Positions 32,450-44,634 are shown, numbered from the stretch's first letter. The stretch is DNA of 64,000 nucleotides from Tridacna crocea (GCA_943736015.1 OX031060.1:27853231-27917230), one strand, 5' to 3'. Notes: generated by a model from the sequence alone, not told the origin. A program made the numbers and translations.

Positions 32450-32972
32450 ATTGATTGATTGAAACTGCGTTTATTTTTCGTCGCCACCGGTTACCCATTA
32501 TGGGCGACGGCTCCCCTGAAGACTGTTAGTATTGTTACGGGGAATAGTGCAGATACAGGACGAAACCCATCTTAACCCTTTCCCAAACAATCCCTGGTTT
32601 TTACGGGTCTGGAATAGTAGCCTTTTGAAAACATTGTGGGAAAAGGAGAAAATGCTGGTAACCAGCATTTCCTCCTTTTCCCACAATGTTTCCCACCCTA
32701 TCATAGACAGAAATAATCTTTTCGGCAAGACTTGAATTGTCGTCTGCAAATGCTGTCAATTTGGTTTAGTCCAAAAGTTTGTCGATTGGGAAAGGGTTAA
32801 GTTTCGCCTAGTTCTTTAACGTGCTCGGTGTATAGCACCGTCACAGGGGACCTCGGTTTAACGTCTCACCCGAAAGACTATTAGTAATTTTAGATGGCCA
32901 GCCGCGAGGATCGAACCAACATCGTCATGATCACGAGTACTACACTCTACCAACTGAGCTATGCAGGTTGGT
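32450..32972 (-). mobile_element. tRNA-derived SINE (second type), interrupted by family A
   Basis: On the minus strand the head reads ATAGCTCAGTTGGTAGAGT, then GGTTCGATCC. The body shares the AATAGTGCAGATACAG, GTATAGCACCGTCAC and ACTATTAGTAA blocks with 21058-21432. A complete A element (32572-32800) sits at a TTAA in its body. Confidence 0.7.
32572..32800 (+). repeat. Family A MITE in a SINE
   Basis: TTAA both ends, CTTTCCCAAACAATCC subgroup. Confidence 0.9.
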
Positions 32973-32984
32973 CTGAAGATGGGA

Positions 32985-33203
32985 AAATGTTGCCTGGAGC
33001 TTTTATCAAATTATTCCTTAGCCTATTGGCGCGACTAAAATACCTTTCGTTGACAATGTATATCAAGATCAGACTGCACAGAATGCGCAGTCTGATCTTG
33101 GATATACACTGTCCCCTAGGAAGATATTTTGCCAAAGAAATAACTTTGAAACAGCATGGGTGAGTTGTTGCCATTATCTTGACGGTTTCCTTTAACTTTT
33201 TTA
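32985..33203 (-). repeat. Family B MITE
   Basis: Palindrome about 33045-33117 (ATATCAAGATCAGACTGCAC); ends decayed. Confidence 0.6.
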
Positions 33204-33325
33204 ACCCTTTACCACACAACGACCCTAAGGAACAGCCTTTTGAAAACATTGTGGGAAAAGGAGAAAATGCTGGTAACCAGCATTTTCTCCTTTTCCCACA
33301 AAGTTTTATACCTTATCAAAGAAAA
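33201..33325 (+). repeat. Family A left half
   Basis: TTAA at 33201 through the palindrome, then unrelated sequence. Confidence 0.7.
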
Positions 33326-33557
33326 ACGCGAGTTTTTCTTAGCATCACTATGGGTATACAAAACATACTTTGGTGTCTTGAAAATTTGGGCGTCGCTTTG
33401 ATTAAGTTTCAGAGGTAAAAGATATAAAAACACCACTCACCCTCAATCTATAGTTAGTCCACCATATACGTATAGCGTCGAAAAGAAAAAAAAAAGTTTC
33501 TTTTGTAATTTGTTCTTTGTACAACATAAACAGGTGTTTGTTCCAGAACTCAAGATA

Positions 33558-34244
33558 AAGGAGCCATCACACCATGACGTTCTGGTCAACGTTCTCTGAG
33601 CATTTCAATCGTTCGATTTTTGAGCGTTCTAGAATGAGGATTTCACATCTGGCGTGTTATTAACGTGTGCCTAACGCATGACTATCGTGTATCTAACGCA
33701 CGAGAAGCATGTAACAGTGACCAAATAAGATACCTCTGGTACCTCCATATGCATGGACGTTCGGGAAACGCTCGAATGACGCTCAATGGACGCCAAAAGG
33801 ACGTTTGTTTCACTTTAGTCACTCGCTGCGTTCGCTAGGAGACCGTTCAGCGGTCGTTGACAGGTCGCCAGTGAGTCGTTCACTGCAAAGCAAACGATTA
33901 GTAACAACCAAGTAACGCTAGCTTAACGACTGACCAGCGATAGCCGAACGCGTGCATTGCTCGATGAACGTTCGTAAAACGTTCCACAAACGTTCTTAAC
34001 GATCTTCAGCGTTTAAAGTTAAACGTTGAAGAACGTTGGTGTCATTTAGAACTTTTGTGCATGTTCAAAACTTTTTTTCCGGACTAGCGTTCTCCGCCGA
34101 TTCCCTGCGATCACCGACGATCACCGACGTTCACTAGCGTTCACACAACGCTCTTCTGGCGCTATTCCAGAGACCACGGGCGACTAACAACGTTTTCTCA
34201 AACGTCAGAAAACGTTGACCAGAACGTCATGGTGTGACGGCCCC
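33558..34244 (+). mobile_element. Element M: inverted ends and dispersed AACGTTC motifs
   Basis: About 40-base ends (CACACCATGACGTTCTGGTC and its inverse at 34211-34236). The interior is crowded with ACGTTC/GAACGT/CGTTCA words in both directions. No coding potential seen. Confidence 0.7.
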
Positions 34245-34372
34245 GTAAGAGGGAGTGATTACATTCTAAATCTGTTATTTCTCTTCCAAACCCTATGCTG
34301 TGGGTACTCATTAGAATCGTCTCGATGAGACGATTCTAATGAGTACCCATAACAAAGTAAAGTGGAAAATAG
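34244..34372 (+). repeat. Element J, copy 1
   Basis: Centre GGGTACTCATTAGAATCGTC and its inverse; left end GAGGGAGTGATT. Abuts element M. Confidence 0.65.
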
Positions 34373-34585
34373 TGAACTCTTATTCTGCTAAATAATTAAA
34401 CAGAAATTTTCGGTTCGATAGTAAAAACCCATGTGTTGCTATTTCAAAAGTATGTTTTGGGGGAATAGAATCTCCTTATCGGACAGTGCAGATCCAAGAT
34501 CAGACTGCACGTTCTGTGCAGTCTGATCTTGATCTACACTGTCCGCAAAAGGCCAGAGAGTCGGGCTTAGCAGCCCAAGGGTCAA
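34373..34585 (+). repeat. Family B MITE
   Basis: Palindrome 34481-34545; TTAA decayed at both ends. Confidence 0.75.
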
Positions 34586-34639
34586 TACTTCCAATTATGA
34601 AATCAAAATCACTCCCTCCATCTAGAGCCGTGTGTACTA

Positions 34640-35695
34640 TTCGGTTTTACCACCATTCCACCAGGCCGCGATCTATGGCGCACTATGCGCTCATTCAGAG
34701 CGCCGTAGATCGCCTCAGATCGCTGCCGAATGTATGATTATGAGGACACTCCCGCTTAGATAACAACCAGATGACGCTCCGCTGACGATCTAGTAGTTGC
34801 GACCGTATACAACCTGTTGTCGCTCCGTTAGCTACCCGAGGCTTTGACCCCCCTTTCGCTCCTTCCCGTGGGTGCCATACTGTATAGTTGACGAAAGAAA
34901 TTTATTGTACCTACACCAGGAAGTCTTCAAATGCGAAATGATGATATGATGACTGTTTAGGGATATATGGTATAGACCATTAGAGAAAGAGAATCGGATA
35001 CAAGAAAATCTGCGTACAAGCCCCGAGAACATGCACCTATACACGCGAGGCTACTTCTGGGTTCCAATTCAGTTCACGACTAGTTGGATTGGAAACACAA
35101 CGTGTCTCAGAAAGGTCCTGGTTGGGCCGGGTGTCGAACCTCGGGCCTCAGGATTGAAAGTCCGGCGTTTTACCAATGCTCTAACGATCCATCCTGAAAT
35201 GATGATAGCCGAGACAGACACTCTTTTATATAGTCCTCCAAAAGCGCGATCGGAGTGCCATCGTATCACCACTTGATCGTAACGGAGCGCTATCCTATCG
35301 CCACTTGATTGTACGGGAGCGCGATCATATCACCACTTAATCGCTATGGAGCGCTACTGCATCTCTAATGGTCTCTATCGGATCAAATAGGAGCGCAATG
35401 ACTGGCATACTGGGGGAACATTTGCACTCTTGAGCGATTCGATAGCGCTCCATGTACGCCGTTTACGTTCAAGTTGCGTTTCGATAGCGGTTTAAGCGAT
35501 TAAGTAGCGATTTGACGGCGCCCTGAACAGATGGCCACAGATCTTTGTGCAAGGGAGTAGACTGATGGCGATCTTGGCGATCTTGGTGATCCGTTAAAGA
35601 TCTGTTAACGTTCTTGGCGCTCTGAATGGCGATCTACGGCGTTCCGTGAGAGCGCCTTGGATCGCGGCCCAGTGGAATGGGGGTATTACACCATG
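34640..35695 (+). mobile_element. Element N: inverted ends and dispersed GATCGC motifs
   Basis: Ends CCATTCCACCAGGCCGCGAT and GATCGCGGCCCAGTGGAATG. The body is rich in GATCGC/GCGATC/GAGCGC. A 32 bp tandem block (35252-35375) repeats GGAGCGC..ATC..ATC.CCACTT. A SINE lies inside. Confidence 0.7.
34835..35245 (-). mobile_element. Probable tRNA-derived SINE nested in element N
   Basis: Minus-strand head (about 35197-35120) resembles a tRNA with loop CTTTCAA and a B-box AGGTTCGACACC. The rest is unique here. It breaks the GATCGC-rich body of N. Confidence 0.45.
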
Positions 35696-35837
35696 GTATG
35701 TCATGTTGTAGAAATGTTTCGAGGCGGAGGTATCAACACAAAACCACATGAAGGATGACACTCCACATAAGGTTGATCTAATTAGCTCATCCGTCTTGAT
35801 TGCTGTTAGAATTTAAACTTGATTTGCGACTTTTAAC

Positions 35838-35918
35838 ATTAACTCCCCATTAGACAATAAAATTTGCGATTTGTTTATACTCTAAAACTTTCAACGGTCG
35901 TCTATAGTAAAGAGTTAA
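35838..35918 (+). repeat. Family A deletion derivative, about 80 bp
   Basis: Left and right ends only, no palindrome; shares TTAA with the next copy. Confidence 0.55.
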
Positions 35919-36143
35919 GTCTTTACCAAACGACAAAATTTTAGACTGGTCCAAATTGAAAGCACCTGCAGACTACAAAATAAACATAACTCAAAAAATG
36001 AAATTTGTTTCCAGCAGGGTAGAAAACATTGTGGAAAAAGGAGAAAATGCTGGTTACCAGCATTTTCTCCTTTTCCCACAATGGTTTCAAAAGGCTATTA
36101 TCTCGGGGTCGTAAAAACGAGGGATTGTTTGGTAAAGACTTAA
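35915..36143 (+). repeat. Family A MITE
   Basis: Complete with TTAA both ends. Confidence 0.9.
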
Positions 36144-36299
36144 TTACGTATATCTTAGTATCACCACCTTTTTCAGGTCGTACAAAAAACAAGAGATTGC
36201 TTCTGGCGGCCCGAACTAACTATTAATTTGCATACCTTTGAACGTAGTGCGTAATTAGATATGAGCCGCGTTCTCACAAAAGAGGGGCGTAACTAATTT

Positions 36300-36519
36300 A
36301 GCAGACGATAATAATTTAAGGTATGTCCAAATCGAAAGCATTTGCAGACGACAAAATAAATGTGACTGAAAATTTGATTTTTTTTGTGAAGGGTACAAAA
36401 CATTGTGGGAAAAGGAGAAGATGTTGATAACCACCATGTTCTCCTTTTCCCGCAATGTTTTTCTAAAGGCTTCTTTCTCAGGATCGTCAAAAGTAAGGAT
36501 TATGTGGTAATGGCTTAAT
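36300..36519 (+). repeat. Family A MITE, altered ends
   Basis: Palindrome 36398-36463 with a changed centre (GTTGATAACCACCAT). Confidence 0.7.
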
Positions 36520-36739
36520 GCATTATACACCAAGCAAGTTGTTATGTAATTATGGATACATAATTATTAAAATCCATTCCATTTAACAAACGACTGAATA
36601 TGTGGTAAGGTTGGTCCTTTGACATGCAGAAAATTGACCAGCAGATAAATGTATAGGCGGACCGCACAGGTTGACCTGAATCGATGCTCTTTCCAGGTGC
36701 ATAAGGCTCCCTTTTCAAAGAGTATGTCTCTTCTCATTA

Positions 36740-36962
36740 TCTTATTCTTTACCAAACGACAAACGTTGGACTAGACCAAATTGAAACCATTTGCAGACGA
36801 CAAAATAAATGTGGCTAAAGAACTGAAATTTGTTTTAGGAAGGGAAGAAAACATTGTGGGAAAGGGAGAAAATGCTGGTTACCAGCATTTTCTCGTTTTC
36901 CCACACTGTTTTTCAAAGGATTCTTTCACAGGGGCGTTAAAAGTCGAGATTGTTAAGGGTTA
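36740..36962 (+). repeat. Family A MITE
   Basis: Left TTAA changed to TTAT; palindrome 36848-36911. Confidence 0.75.
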
Positions 36963-37066
36963 ACTACAACTTGGGGACTATCCTAAATAATACAGCCATG
37001 TCTCATCCCTTTGACATCGGGTAACATCGGATAGTGCACAGATGAAGACATAGTTTTCTTTTAAGT

Positions 37067-37295
37067 TTAACTCATTACCACACGAGAAAATTTTAGACTG
37101 GTCCAAATTGAAAGCATTTGCAGACGACAAAATAAAGGTGACTCAAAAATAGAAATTTGTTCTGGTAAGGGTAGAAAACACTGTGAGAAAAGGAGAAAAT
37201 GCTGGTTACCAGCATTTTCTCCTTTTCCCACAGTGTTTTCAAAAGGCTTCTTTCTCAGGGGCGTCAAAAGTAGGGATTGTGTGGTAATGGGTTAA
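37067..37295 (+). repeat. Family A MITE
   Basis: Complete; ACTGT/ACAGT arm variant. Confidence 0.9.
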
Positions 37296-37387
37296 TTGGA
37301 AACGAAAAAATCTGCTAATGCAACTACAACAAACAACGAACACCATTAATCTATGCGACTGTATCTAGTTTCACTACAATTGATAAG

Positions 37388-37422
<35 letters not shown>
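37388..37422 (+). repeat. (AAAT)n microsatellite
   Basis: About eight TAAA units. Confidence 0.95.
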
Positions 37423-37429
37423 CCATTCG

Positions 37430-38460
37430 CCAAATTTCGGTGCGATATTTTGAAATATCCTATGACCTACGTGGTCCAAGAAATACCATCGAAATATTCT
37501 TTTTTACTCTTTTTTTTTCGTTGACGTTTTGCCAAGTGATGTTTGCTAAATTCATTAGAAATGCAGTTTGATTTTATGCAAATACCTGAAAAGCCCCGTT
37601 CAGGATAAAAACTGGGTTTTTTCACAAACAACATATTGCATGCCATTGGTAATAAGAAGTGGTCAGAATTTAGTTGACAATAATGGGTTTCGAAAGATAT
37701 ATAGTTGGCATTGCCTCGACCAGCTGTGTTTCCAATTTGTCAAAGTCCAAATAACGCATGTATCTAAGACGTGACTTTGCTATAGTGAATGAGCAAATTT
37801 AGCTCGGTGTACTTTGAACAAGTTTTTTTCTTTGTCCGTATTCACCAATCCTTCTAAATTGCATTTCTGGTTAGGGCTCATAGTCATCAACTTTTCTGAA
37901 AAGCATACTTACATAATAGTCAATAATTTTGTAAACCTCGGAGTAACACAACACGAGTTGTTTTAGGTTCCAAATCTACTAGAAAAAAGATAGTTTCGTG
38001 AATACAAACTTAGACTTAAACTTAGAAAGTAAACTGATTTATGATTGGCTATACCAAACGATTAAGCCAATTAGAATCTGTCTTACTTCAAAATTTGAAG
38101 GAGAAGAACTAGGGCGATAGAATAGGAATGTTACAAGAAAATATTAATGTATAATATCAGTGGTGCCACAAATCAGTTGTTTCAGATATAAGGGCAGAAA
38201 ACAGAAGTTTATTTTTTTCACACCGAGGGCATCCCTTGAACAAATTTCGTAGATATCCACGCGGTGATACTATATGACATGGCCATGTGGTTTTGGACAA
38301 GAAGATTTTTAGAGTTTGCACCATTTAGTAATTGCGTTAATCCTAAGTATTACATACCTTGCGAAAGAATCATTTTGAAAACAATGTTAATCATTGGGTC
38401 ACAAATATAAATGTACTATGCTTTATGAAAAGAGAGTTTAACGCATCTGCAAAAAGTATA
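37430..38460. other. No recognisable feature
   Basis: Possible very old E-type palindrome pieces (CGTATTCACCAATCCTTCT at about 37838, GATTGGCTATACCAAACGAT at about 38043). No gene signal. Confidence 0.4.
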
Positions 38461-38462
38461 AA

Positions 38463-38729
38463 TGTGACCAATCACGCAAAAAGGGACCTTCTGAGAACTG
38501 CGAAAAGTGTCAACCCTGGTCAGACTGTGCGAATTGCGCAGGCTGACCAGGGTTGACACTTTTCGCTTTAATGATATCATCTGTATGAAAAGTGGTCAAT
38601 GTACCTTGTTATACAATCATTTTTTAATTATCAAATGAAACTGACCTGCATTATCGTCGATCTATTTTCATCTACATGTAAATGACGTACTGAATTCCTA
38701 GATGGTCCCTTTTTGCGTGATGGATCACA
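38463..38729 (+). repeat. Family C MITE
   Basis: TGTGACCAATCACGCAAAAA at left, its inverse at right. Off-centre palindrome 38503-38570 (GTGTCAACCCTGGTCAGACT). Confidence 0.85.
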
Positions 38730-39529
38730 AACGTCTGTTAGCCTGTGCATTCCACAAAGGCTAACATTGCTCGAAACCTTCTCTTATTTGTAACTTTTCT
38801 GCATGTTTATGGACCATTCTGTCTCACGATTTAGGCGGTTGTCAGACAAAATGGATTTATGGACCCACAACGATGTGACTCCTTGTTTGGTCGTGTGCAC
38901 ACCGGAACTGCATTGAACCCAATGAAGCCGGAACACTGCTAGGGTAAGCTCAAACAAAACTAGACCGTACAAAGGTCAATACTGGCCGGATAAACTGACC
39001 ATATGTCATGACTGACGCTTGCCACACCGCTATTTCCTTGCAGTGGTCCATTTGTGTCCAGCTTAGGGTCATTTTGGACTTATTTACGAGTGCTTTGAGG
39101 AAATCTGAAGATACATACATGTATAAATCAACTTTCGGCCAGTATTGAAAATACAGTGTATTACCGTAAATGCAGGTGTTTTCATGACGTGTTGCAATTT
39201 TCTGGGAAACCAGAAATTTGACTTCTTGTTTGAGTTAGAGCTCACTTATTCACATGTGCACTGGCTTTAAATAATGTCTTTCACTTGGCAAGGCTAGGAC
39301 TATGAATTGTCTTGCCAAAAGAGACTCCCAAGAAAATCTCAGAGCCAGAAGAGAGGATAGAACTTGGGACCATCAGACTGCGTTTTGTGCCTTTATCAAT
39401 GAGACACAAAGGTGGGACAGTGACATGAATTTCACTTTTTTTTTTAAATCTAATGATAAGAAACAGCACTGGAATGAATCAGTCCCCAAAAATAAAGTAA
39501 TATATAGAGGATAATTGTTTTTTGCGTTG

Positions 39530-39955
39530 TAAGATCGAAATTTATTTCATCGAGTGGACACCATCGGTAACATTTTCACGAGTGGCTGCGCCACTCGTGA
39601 AAATATTACCGATGGTGTTCACGAGATGAAATAAATTTCGATCTTTCACCGAAAAAAAAAAATATTCTATTTATTTTATGCTTTTAACCCTTTCTGGGAG
39701 GAGCTTTATCAAAATTCAGTACAATTCTTTTCCCTCATTCCCCGTGGCATACCCCTCCCGCATAGCAACGTCACGTCAAGTGCGAGAAATGTAAGGTATA
39801 TGACGTCATATTTCCCATCTGGTTCTTAGGCACGCGCAATTTACCAAGGCAACAAGAACGTGAAAATCGATATTTTCACTGGTGGTACCAGTGTAAGATC
39901 GAAAAATATTTTCACTGCTATTTCTCGATATCCCACCGGAAAGTATGAAATAAAA
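39530..39955 (+). mobile_element. Element F, full copy
   Basis: Begins with a perfect-looking palindrome (39530-39652, centre GAGTGGCTGCGCCACTC), then a 300-base body with TATGACGTCATA and a second small inverted pair around GGTGGTACCAGTG. Same structure inverted at 58548-58990. Confidence 0.75.
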
Positions 39956-40010
39956 CTATTTTATACACATGAACAAGTACTATTACGTAGCATTTTCTGC
40001 TTTTCTCATA

Positions 40011-40247
40011 TGTGACCCATCACGCAAAAATGCACCTTCTGGGAACTGCGAAAAGCGAATTGCGTAGTCTGATCATGGTTGACACTTTTCCCTTCAATGA
40101 CATTTTCTGTACGAAAAATGGTCATCGTATCTTGTTATACAATCATTTTTGAATTATCAACTTAAATGACCTGCACTGTCGTTGATCTGTTTTCGTCTAA
40201 CTGGTGTACAGAATTCCCAAAAGGTCCCTTTTGCGTGATGGGTCACA
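40011..40247 (+). repeat. Family C MITE, palindrome partly deleted
   Basis: Ends TGTGACCCATCACGCAAAAA / TTTTGCGTGATGGGTCACA, flanked by TA on each side. Confidence 0.85.
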
Positions 40248-40527
40248 TATGTTTGCAAGAAAAAATCTTCTATCTCAGAGTTTTAAAGATACAGGATTGT
40301 TTGGGATAGAGTTATAAAGAAAGATGTATGAATGACCCTTGAATCATATGCATCCATCAATACCAAAATGAAGTTTTTTTTATGTTGTGTATATTTATGA
40401 CATGAGTTTGTTTGTACCTTATCTTTCATAAATTTATGAAGACAAATAATTGCACATCTGTCAGTGATATGTCGATATAAAACTGGGATTGTTTTTTTTT
40501 TCACTTATTGTCCCCGTCTTGAGTGTT

Positions 40528-40769
40528 TTAAATCTTTACCGAACAATCTTTGGTTTATACGACCCCCGAGATAGAAACCTTCTGAAAACATTGTGGGAAA
40601 AAGGAGAAAATGCTGGTTACCAGCATTTTCTCCTTTTTCCCACATTGTTTTCTACCCTCGACAACGAAAAAAAAAAAACCACACAAATTTTCAGTCACTT
40701 ATATTTTGTCGTCTGCAGATGCTTTGAATTTGGGGGAGACTAAAATTTTGTCGTCTGGTAAAGAGTTAA
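40528..40769 (+). repeat. Family A MITE
   Basis: TTAA both ends; both arms carry one extra A/T (GGGAAAAAGGAG / CTCCTTTTTCCC). Confidence 0.9.
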
Positions 40770-40784
40770 ATCAGTCACTACCGA

Positions 40785-40890
40785 CATAGATAGCCTTTGC
40801 GGATGGAATAGATCGAGATCAGATCAGATCAGATTGCACATTGCATGAAGTCTGATCTCTGAGCTACGCCATCCGCTGTCTAAAATCTAA
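40785..40890 (+). repeat. Family B core, decayed
   Basis: GATCAGATCAGATCAGATTG and GAAGTCTGATCTC arms. Confidence 0.45.
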
Positions 40891-40939
40891 ACAATAACAA
40901 AAATATATCTTCGCCTCCGTGCGAACTAGATGTTCAGAT

Positions 40940-41025
40940 TATATCGTCGGTTTACTTCAAAAATCTAGTATCTAAAACTTGAAACAAGCTGTAGTTCCGA
41001 GGTTTTTGAAATAAATGGACGTTAT
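40940..41025 (+). repeat. Family G palindrome, aged
   Basis: Several unpaired mismatches in the left arm. Confidence 0.75.
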
Positions 41026-41349
41026 TTTCTTCAATCTCTGAGAGCAAAAATCCACAACAGCTACAAATGCTTTGGTTGATTTCAGCATCTGTTACTGGTA
41101 GGTGAAGATAGAATGACCCAACTGCATGGTCTGTGCTGTATGAGCCTAATTTACGCAGACCCAAAAATGCTCTCCTTGTTTATGATTTTTCAGAAAGACT
41201 AACCATGGAACACTATTTGATTGGTAATATTAAGACAACTTAAGAGTTAATCTTGGTTGCATGTATCGTTGCACTATAGCTATTACGAAAAATTAGGGAT
41301 TTTGTTTCTAAATATGGACCAGAAAATCCCTTTCGTAAAAGTTACTAGA

Positions 41350-41434
41350 ATATCGTCTGTTTATTTAAAAAATCTCGTAACTACAGCTTGTTTCAAGCTG
41401 TAGTTACGAGGTTTTTGAAGTTAACAGACTATAT
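41350..41434 (+). repeat. Family G palindrome
   Basis: Centre GCTTGTTTCAAGC, the other orientation of the usual centre. Confidence 0.85.
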
Positions 41435-41860
41435 TATTATAGGTTATTATGCTAAAATATTCATATATCAAAATCTCTCATGCGTTTGGAAAAAAAATTG
41501 CTGTCGGAATCTTTTTTTTTTTATCCAGATTCTTGAGTTTCGTATTAATTCATTTGCCAAAGGATTAGCAAAATGTTTTTTACCGGGCCAATGGAATGTC
41601 CTTTTAATTATTCATTGTTGAAACTTATGTTGATTGTCGATAATTTAGAGAGATGTTTTCAAAATTTTCTGTTGCTATTTTGTTTAAGGCTACATGTACG
41701 CATGACTGTGGATGTGTTTACGTATTAGGTAAAATACAAGTTGGCATGATTAAAATATTTAACTCTTTACCAGATGAGAACATCTGACAATTTTCTAAAC
41801 TGGAATAATTTTCGGAAAACACCTCAGTACTGCCCAAACGCTGAATGTCCGTAAGATAAT

Positions 41861-42112
41861 TGGCTTGTAACACCAAAAAAGGGACATTCGGACATTTGTG
41901 TAATATGTCGTCTCGGATCAGCCTAATCATGCCAATTCGAGCCGGCACTTTTCGACTACATTGGATTTTGTGTTTCAGTAGACTTGCAAAACAGAAAATT
42001 ACATAAAAACGGAAAGTTTCGTTTCGGATTAGCCTGCTCGGACTTTGCAGACTGATCCGAGACGACAATTTACGCAAATTTCCGAATGTCCCTTTTCGCG
42101 TGTTGCAGGCCA
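41861..42112 (+). repeat. Family D MITE
   Basis: GGCTTGTAACACC at left, GTGTTGCAGGCC at right; two inner inverted pairs around TCTCGGATCAGCCT. Confidence 0.8.
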
Positions 42113-42257
42113 TATAATGGGAAAAGCAGAAGATTCTGGTTACCAGAATTTCTTCCTCTTTCCAACAGTTTTATAGACTCCTTTCATGGAGCCGTTGAAA
42201 TACAGAGCTGTTTAGTAAATATAGAAAATTATGAACGCAGTTTGAGCTATCTAAACT

Positions 42258-42416
42258 TTAACCCGTTACCACACAATCCCTACTTTTGACGACCCCGAGA
42301 AAGAAACCTATGGAAAACATTTCAGGAAAAGGAGAAAATGCTGGTAACCACAAAACAAATTTCAAATGCTTTCGATTTCGACAAGCCTAAAATATTGTCG
42401 TTTGGTAATGAGTTAA
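42258..42416 (+). repeat. Family A with internal deletion
   Basis: Right palindrome arm missing; TTAA both ends. A right-half fragment precedes it (42113-42225). Confidence 0.8.
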
Positions 42417-42639
42417 AGCCACGAACGTAATTGTCAAACAATATGAAAACCCACCTAATTCACATCGTCAGTGAAGTTTTAGGTAAAAAATGTGACTTTA
42501 ATTACGACATCTCTTCGCCATTTACGACAATGATCAAAGCAGTCCGTTAACATTTAAGTATTCAAGATATTGTTAGACCTTGCTTCACTCAAGTAAATTC
42601 GGTCTAATCTGATTAATTCATACAAGAGCTCGACACTAG

Positions 42640-42855
42640 TGAGTTAGTGACAAGTGAAGGAATCAGTCACTCAGCCAGTCAGTAGGACGATCTGTCTGTG
42701 GGACGGTCTGCAAGCAGGCAAGGCAGCTAGTCAGCATGAAATCCAGTCAAGAAGTCAAGCAGTCAATCCGCCAGTAAGCCAGCCTGCCAGTCAGCTAGCC
42801 AATCAGTGAGTGAGTTGGTCTGTCAGTTGGTCGGTCGGTCGGTCCTCCCGGCCAC
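42640..42855 (+). repeat. Degenerate AGTC-type simple repeat
   Basis: Many CAGTCAG, CCAGTC and GGTCGGTC words. Confidence 0.75.
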
Positions 42856-42879
42856 CTTCCTAGAACAATGAGTACAGCC

Positions 42880-43075
42880 GGGCCCGTACTCATAACCATT
42901 CTTCAGAACGTTCTTTGTCTTTATCTCCAGAACTTTCTACATTTGTAAGTACCACAACTTCTGATTGGCTTAACCATTCGGTTTAGCCAATCAGAAGTTG
43001 TGTTACTTACAAATTTAGAAAACTTTGGAGAATAAGACTATGAATATTCTCAGGAATGGTTGGTGAATACGAGCT
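42880..43075 (+). repeat. Family E palindrome
   Basis: GGGCCCGTACTCA end; centre GGCTTAACCATTCGGTTTAGCC.. within CAATCAGAAGTTGTGTTACT. Confidence 0.85.
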
Positions 43076-44009
43076 TTTCAATTAATTGTCTCCAATTCAC
43101 TTAAGATAGATTACCTTGAGTAGCTCTAACATAATGGAGTTTCGTTCACATTTTCCAGAAAATCCCACATCACTCTTTTCAACCGACTTGCTGCTTTTTT
43201 TTGGGCAAGTTTGGACGGATCTTACGAATGCTCGTTTACAATTCCTGTACATTATATATATGGCTAAAGGAATGATGAAATATTAGAGCAAAACAGATAA
43301 GAGCAATGCAGAACTTAATTGCTATTCGGGGAAATAAGGAATTGAACAGTTGAAACAAGAAGAGCTGAGGTAAGAAAAAACTGTTTTCCAACTTGGGAAA
43401 AAATGATTTTTCTGGTATTTGTCGAAAACAATACCACTATGAGTTCAGTATTAATTTTGAAGACCATGTATCGTATTTTGTGCAAAGCCGAAGGAAATAA
43501 ACCCAAATAATCTCAATTTTTCTCAGACAAATAAATGTTTCGGTAGCAGTCAGATATATAATGAAAACGACATATTGAAATACATTGGGTGGGGCCATCG
43601 ATCGCGGAAATACTAAGTTTTGACTGAAAATATTTTCACTAGCTCATAGTCTTCCATTGGTGCAATTATACACAATTACTATTAATTTAGCACAATGGCA
43701 TATGTGACAAATACCACTTCAGCGTTTTCAATGCTTTGATTTTCCTGTGGAAATGCGACGCACAGTCTTAGTTGTGCAAACGGACAGTGTAATTGTAAAT
43801 AAGTCAATATGGAATGTGCTGTTCAATTTTGGATTTACCTGTAAATTGTCGGAGATGCGTTTAAAAAAAAGAAAGGATATGGATAAGGCCACTTTTTGCC
43901 AGAGTGTGGCTCAAATATATGTAGACCAACATGTAATTCGAAAATTGCTAAAAAAAATTGCTGTGGGGTTTAAAATTATATGAATACATGTATTCCCGAA
44001 ACGACAAAA

Positions 44010-44040
44010 CTCTTGTGTGTGTGTGTGTGTTTTTTTTTTT
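44010..44040 (+). repeat. (GT)n with T-run
   Basis: About nine GT units then ten T. Confidence 0.95.
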
Positions 44041-44126
44041 ATACTTGCATAATGAATGCTAAATTATCTTGTCAATATTAAGTCTTCTTCAAAATTAATT
44101 ATAACTCTTTACCCATCTACAAACTT

Positions 44127-44563
44127 TTAACCCTTAGGCTGCTAAGCGCGACTCACTGACATTTTGCGGACAGTGTAGATCAAGATTAGACTGCACAGAA
44201 CGTGCAGTCTGATCTTGGATCTACACTGTCCGATAAAGAGATACTACTCACCAAAACATAACTTTGAAACAGCAGTAGTTGAGTTTTTAACTCATTACCA
44301 TACCACAAAATTTTAGACTGGTCCAAATTGAAAGCATTTGCAGGCGACAAAATAAAGGTGACTTAAAAATGGAAATTTGTTCTGAGAAGGACAGAAAACA
44401 CTGTGGGAAAAGGAGAAAATGCTGGTTACCAGCATTTTCTCCTTTTCCTACAGTGTTTTCAAAAGTCTTCTTTCTCAGGGGCGTCAAAAGTAGGGGTTGT
44501 GTGGTAATGGGTTGATAAAGAAATGAAAATTTCATTTTGATAGTTCATCAGGATAAGGGTTAA
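44127..44563 (-). repeat. Family B MITE, split by family A
   Basis: Left 44127-44286, right 44516-44563 (CAGGATAAGGG|TTAA). Palindrome 44161-44232. Confidence 0.8.
44287..44515 (+). repeat. Family A MITE nested in family B
   Basis: TTAA at the left, TTGA at the right; ACTGT/ACAGT arm variant. Confidence 0.88.
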
Positions 44564-44634
44564 GAGTGTTCCATATCCAAGGGGCTTGCTGCTTGCAAGT
44601 GACACATAAAATGCGATTCATATGTCCTAGAAAG

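Noticed and set aside
43747-43983. 78-codon basic open frame
   Set aside because: No family resemblance and no splice context; AT-rich region where such lengths occur by chance.
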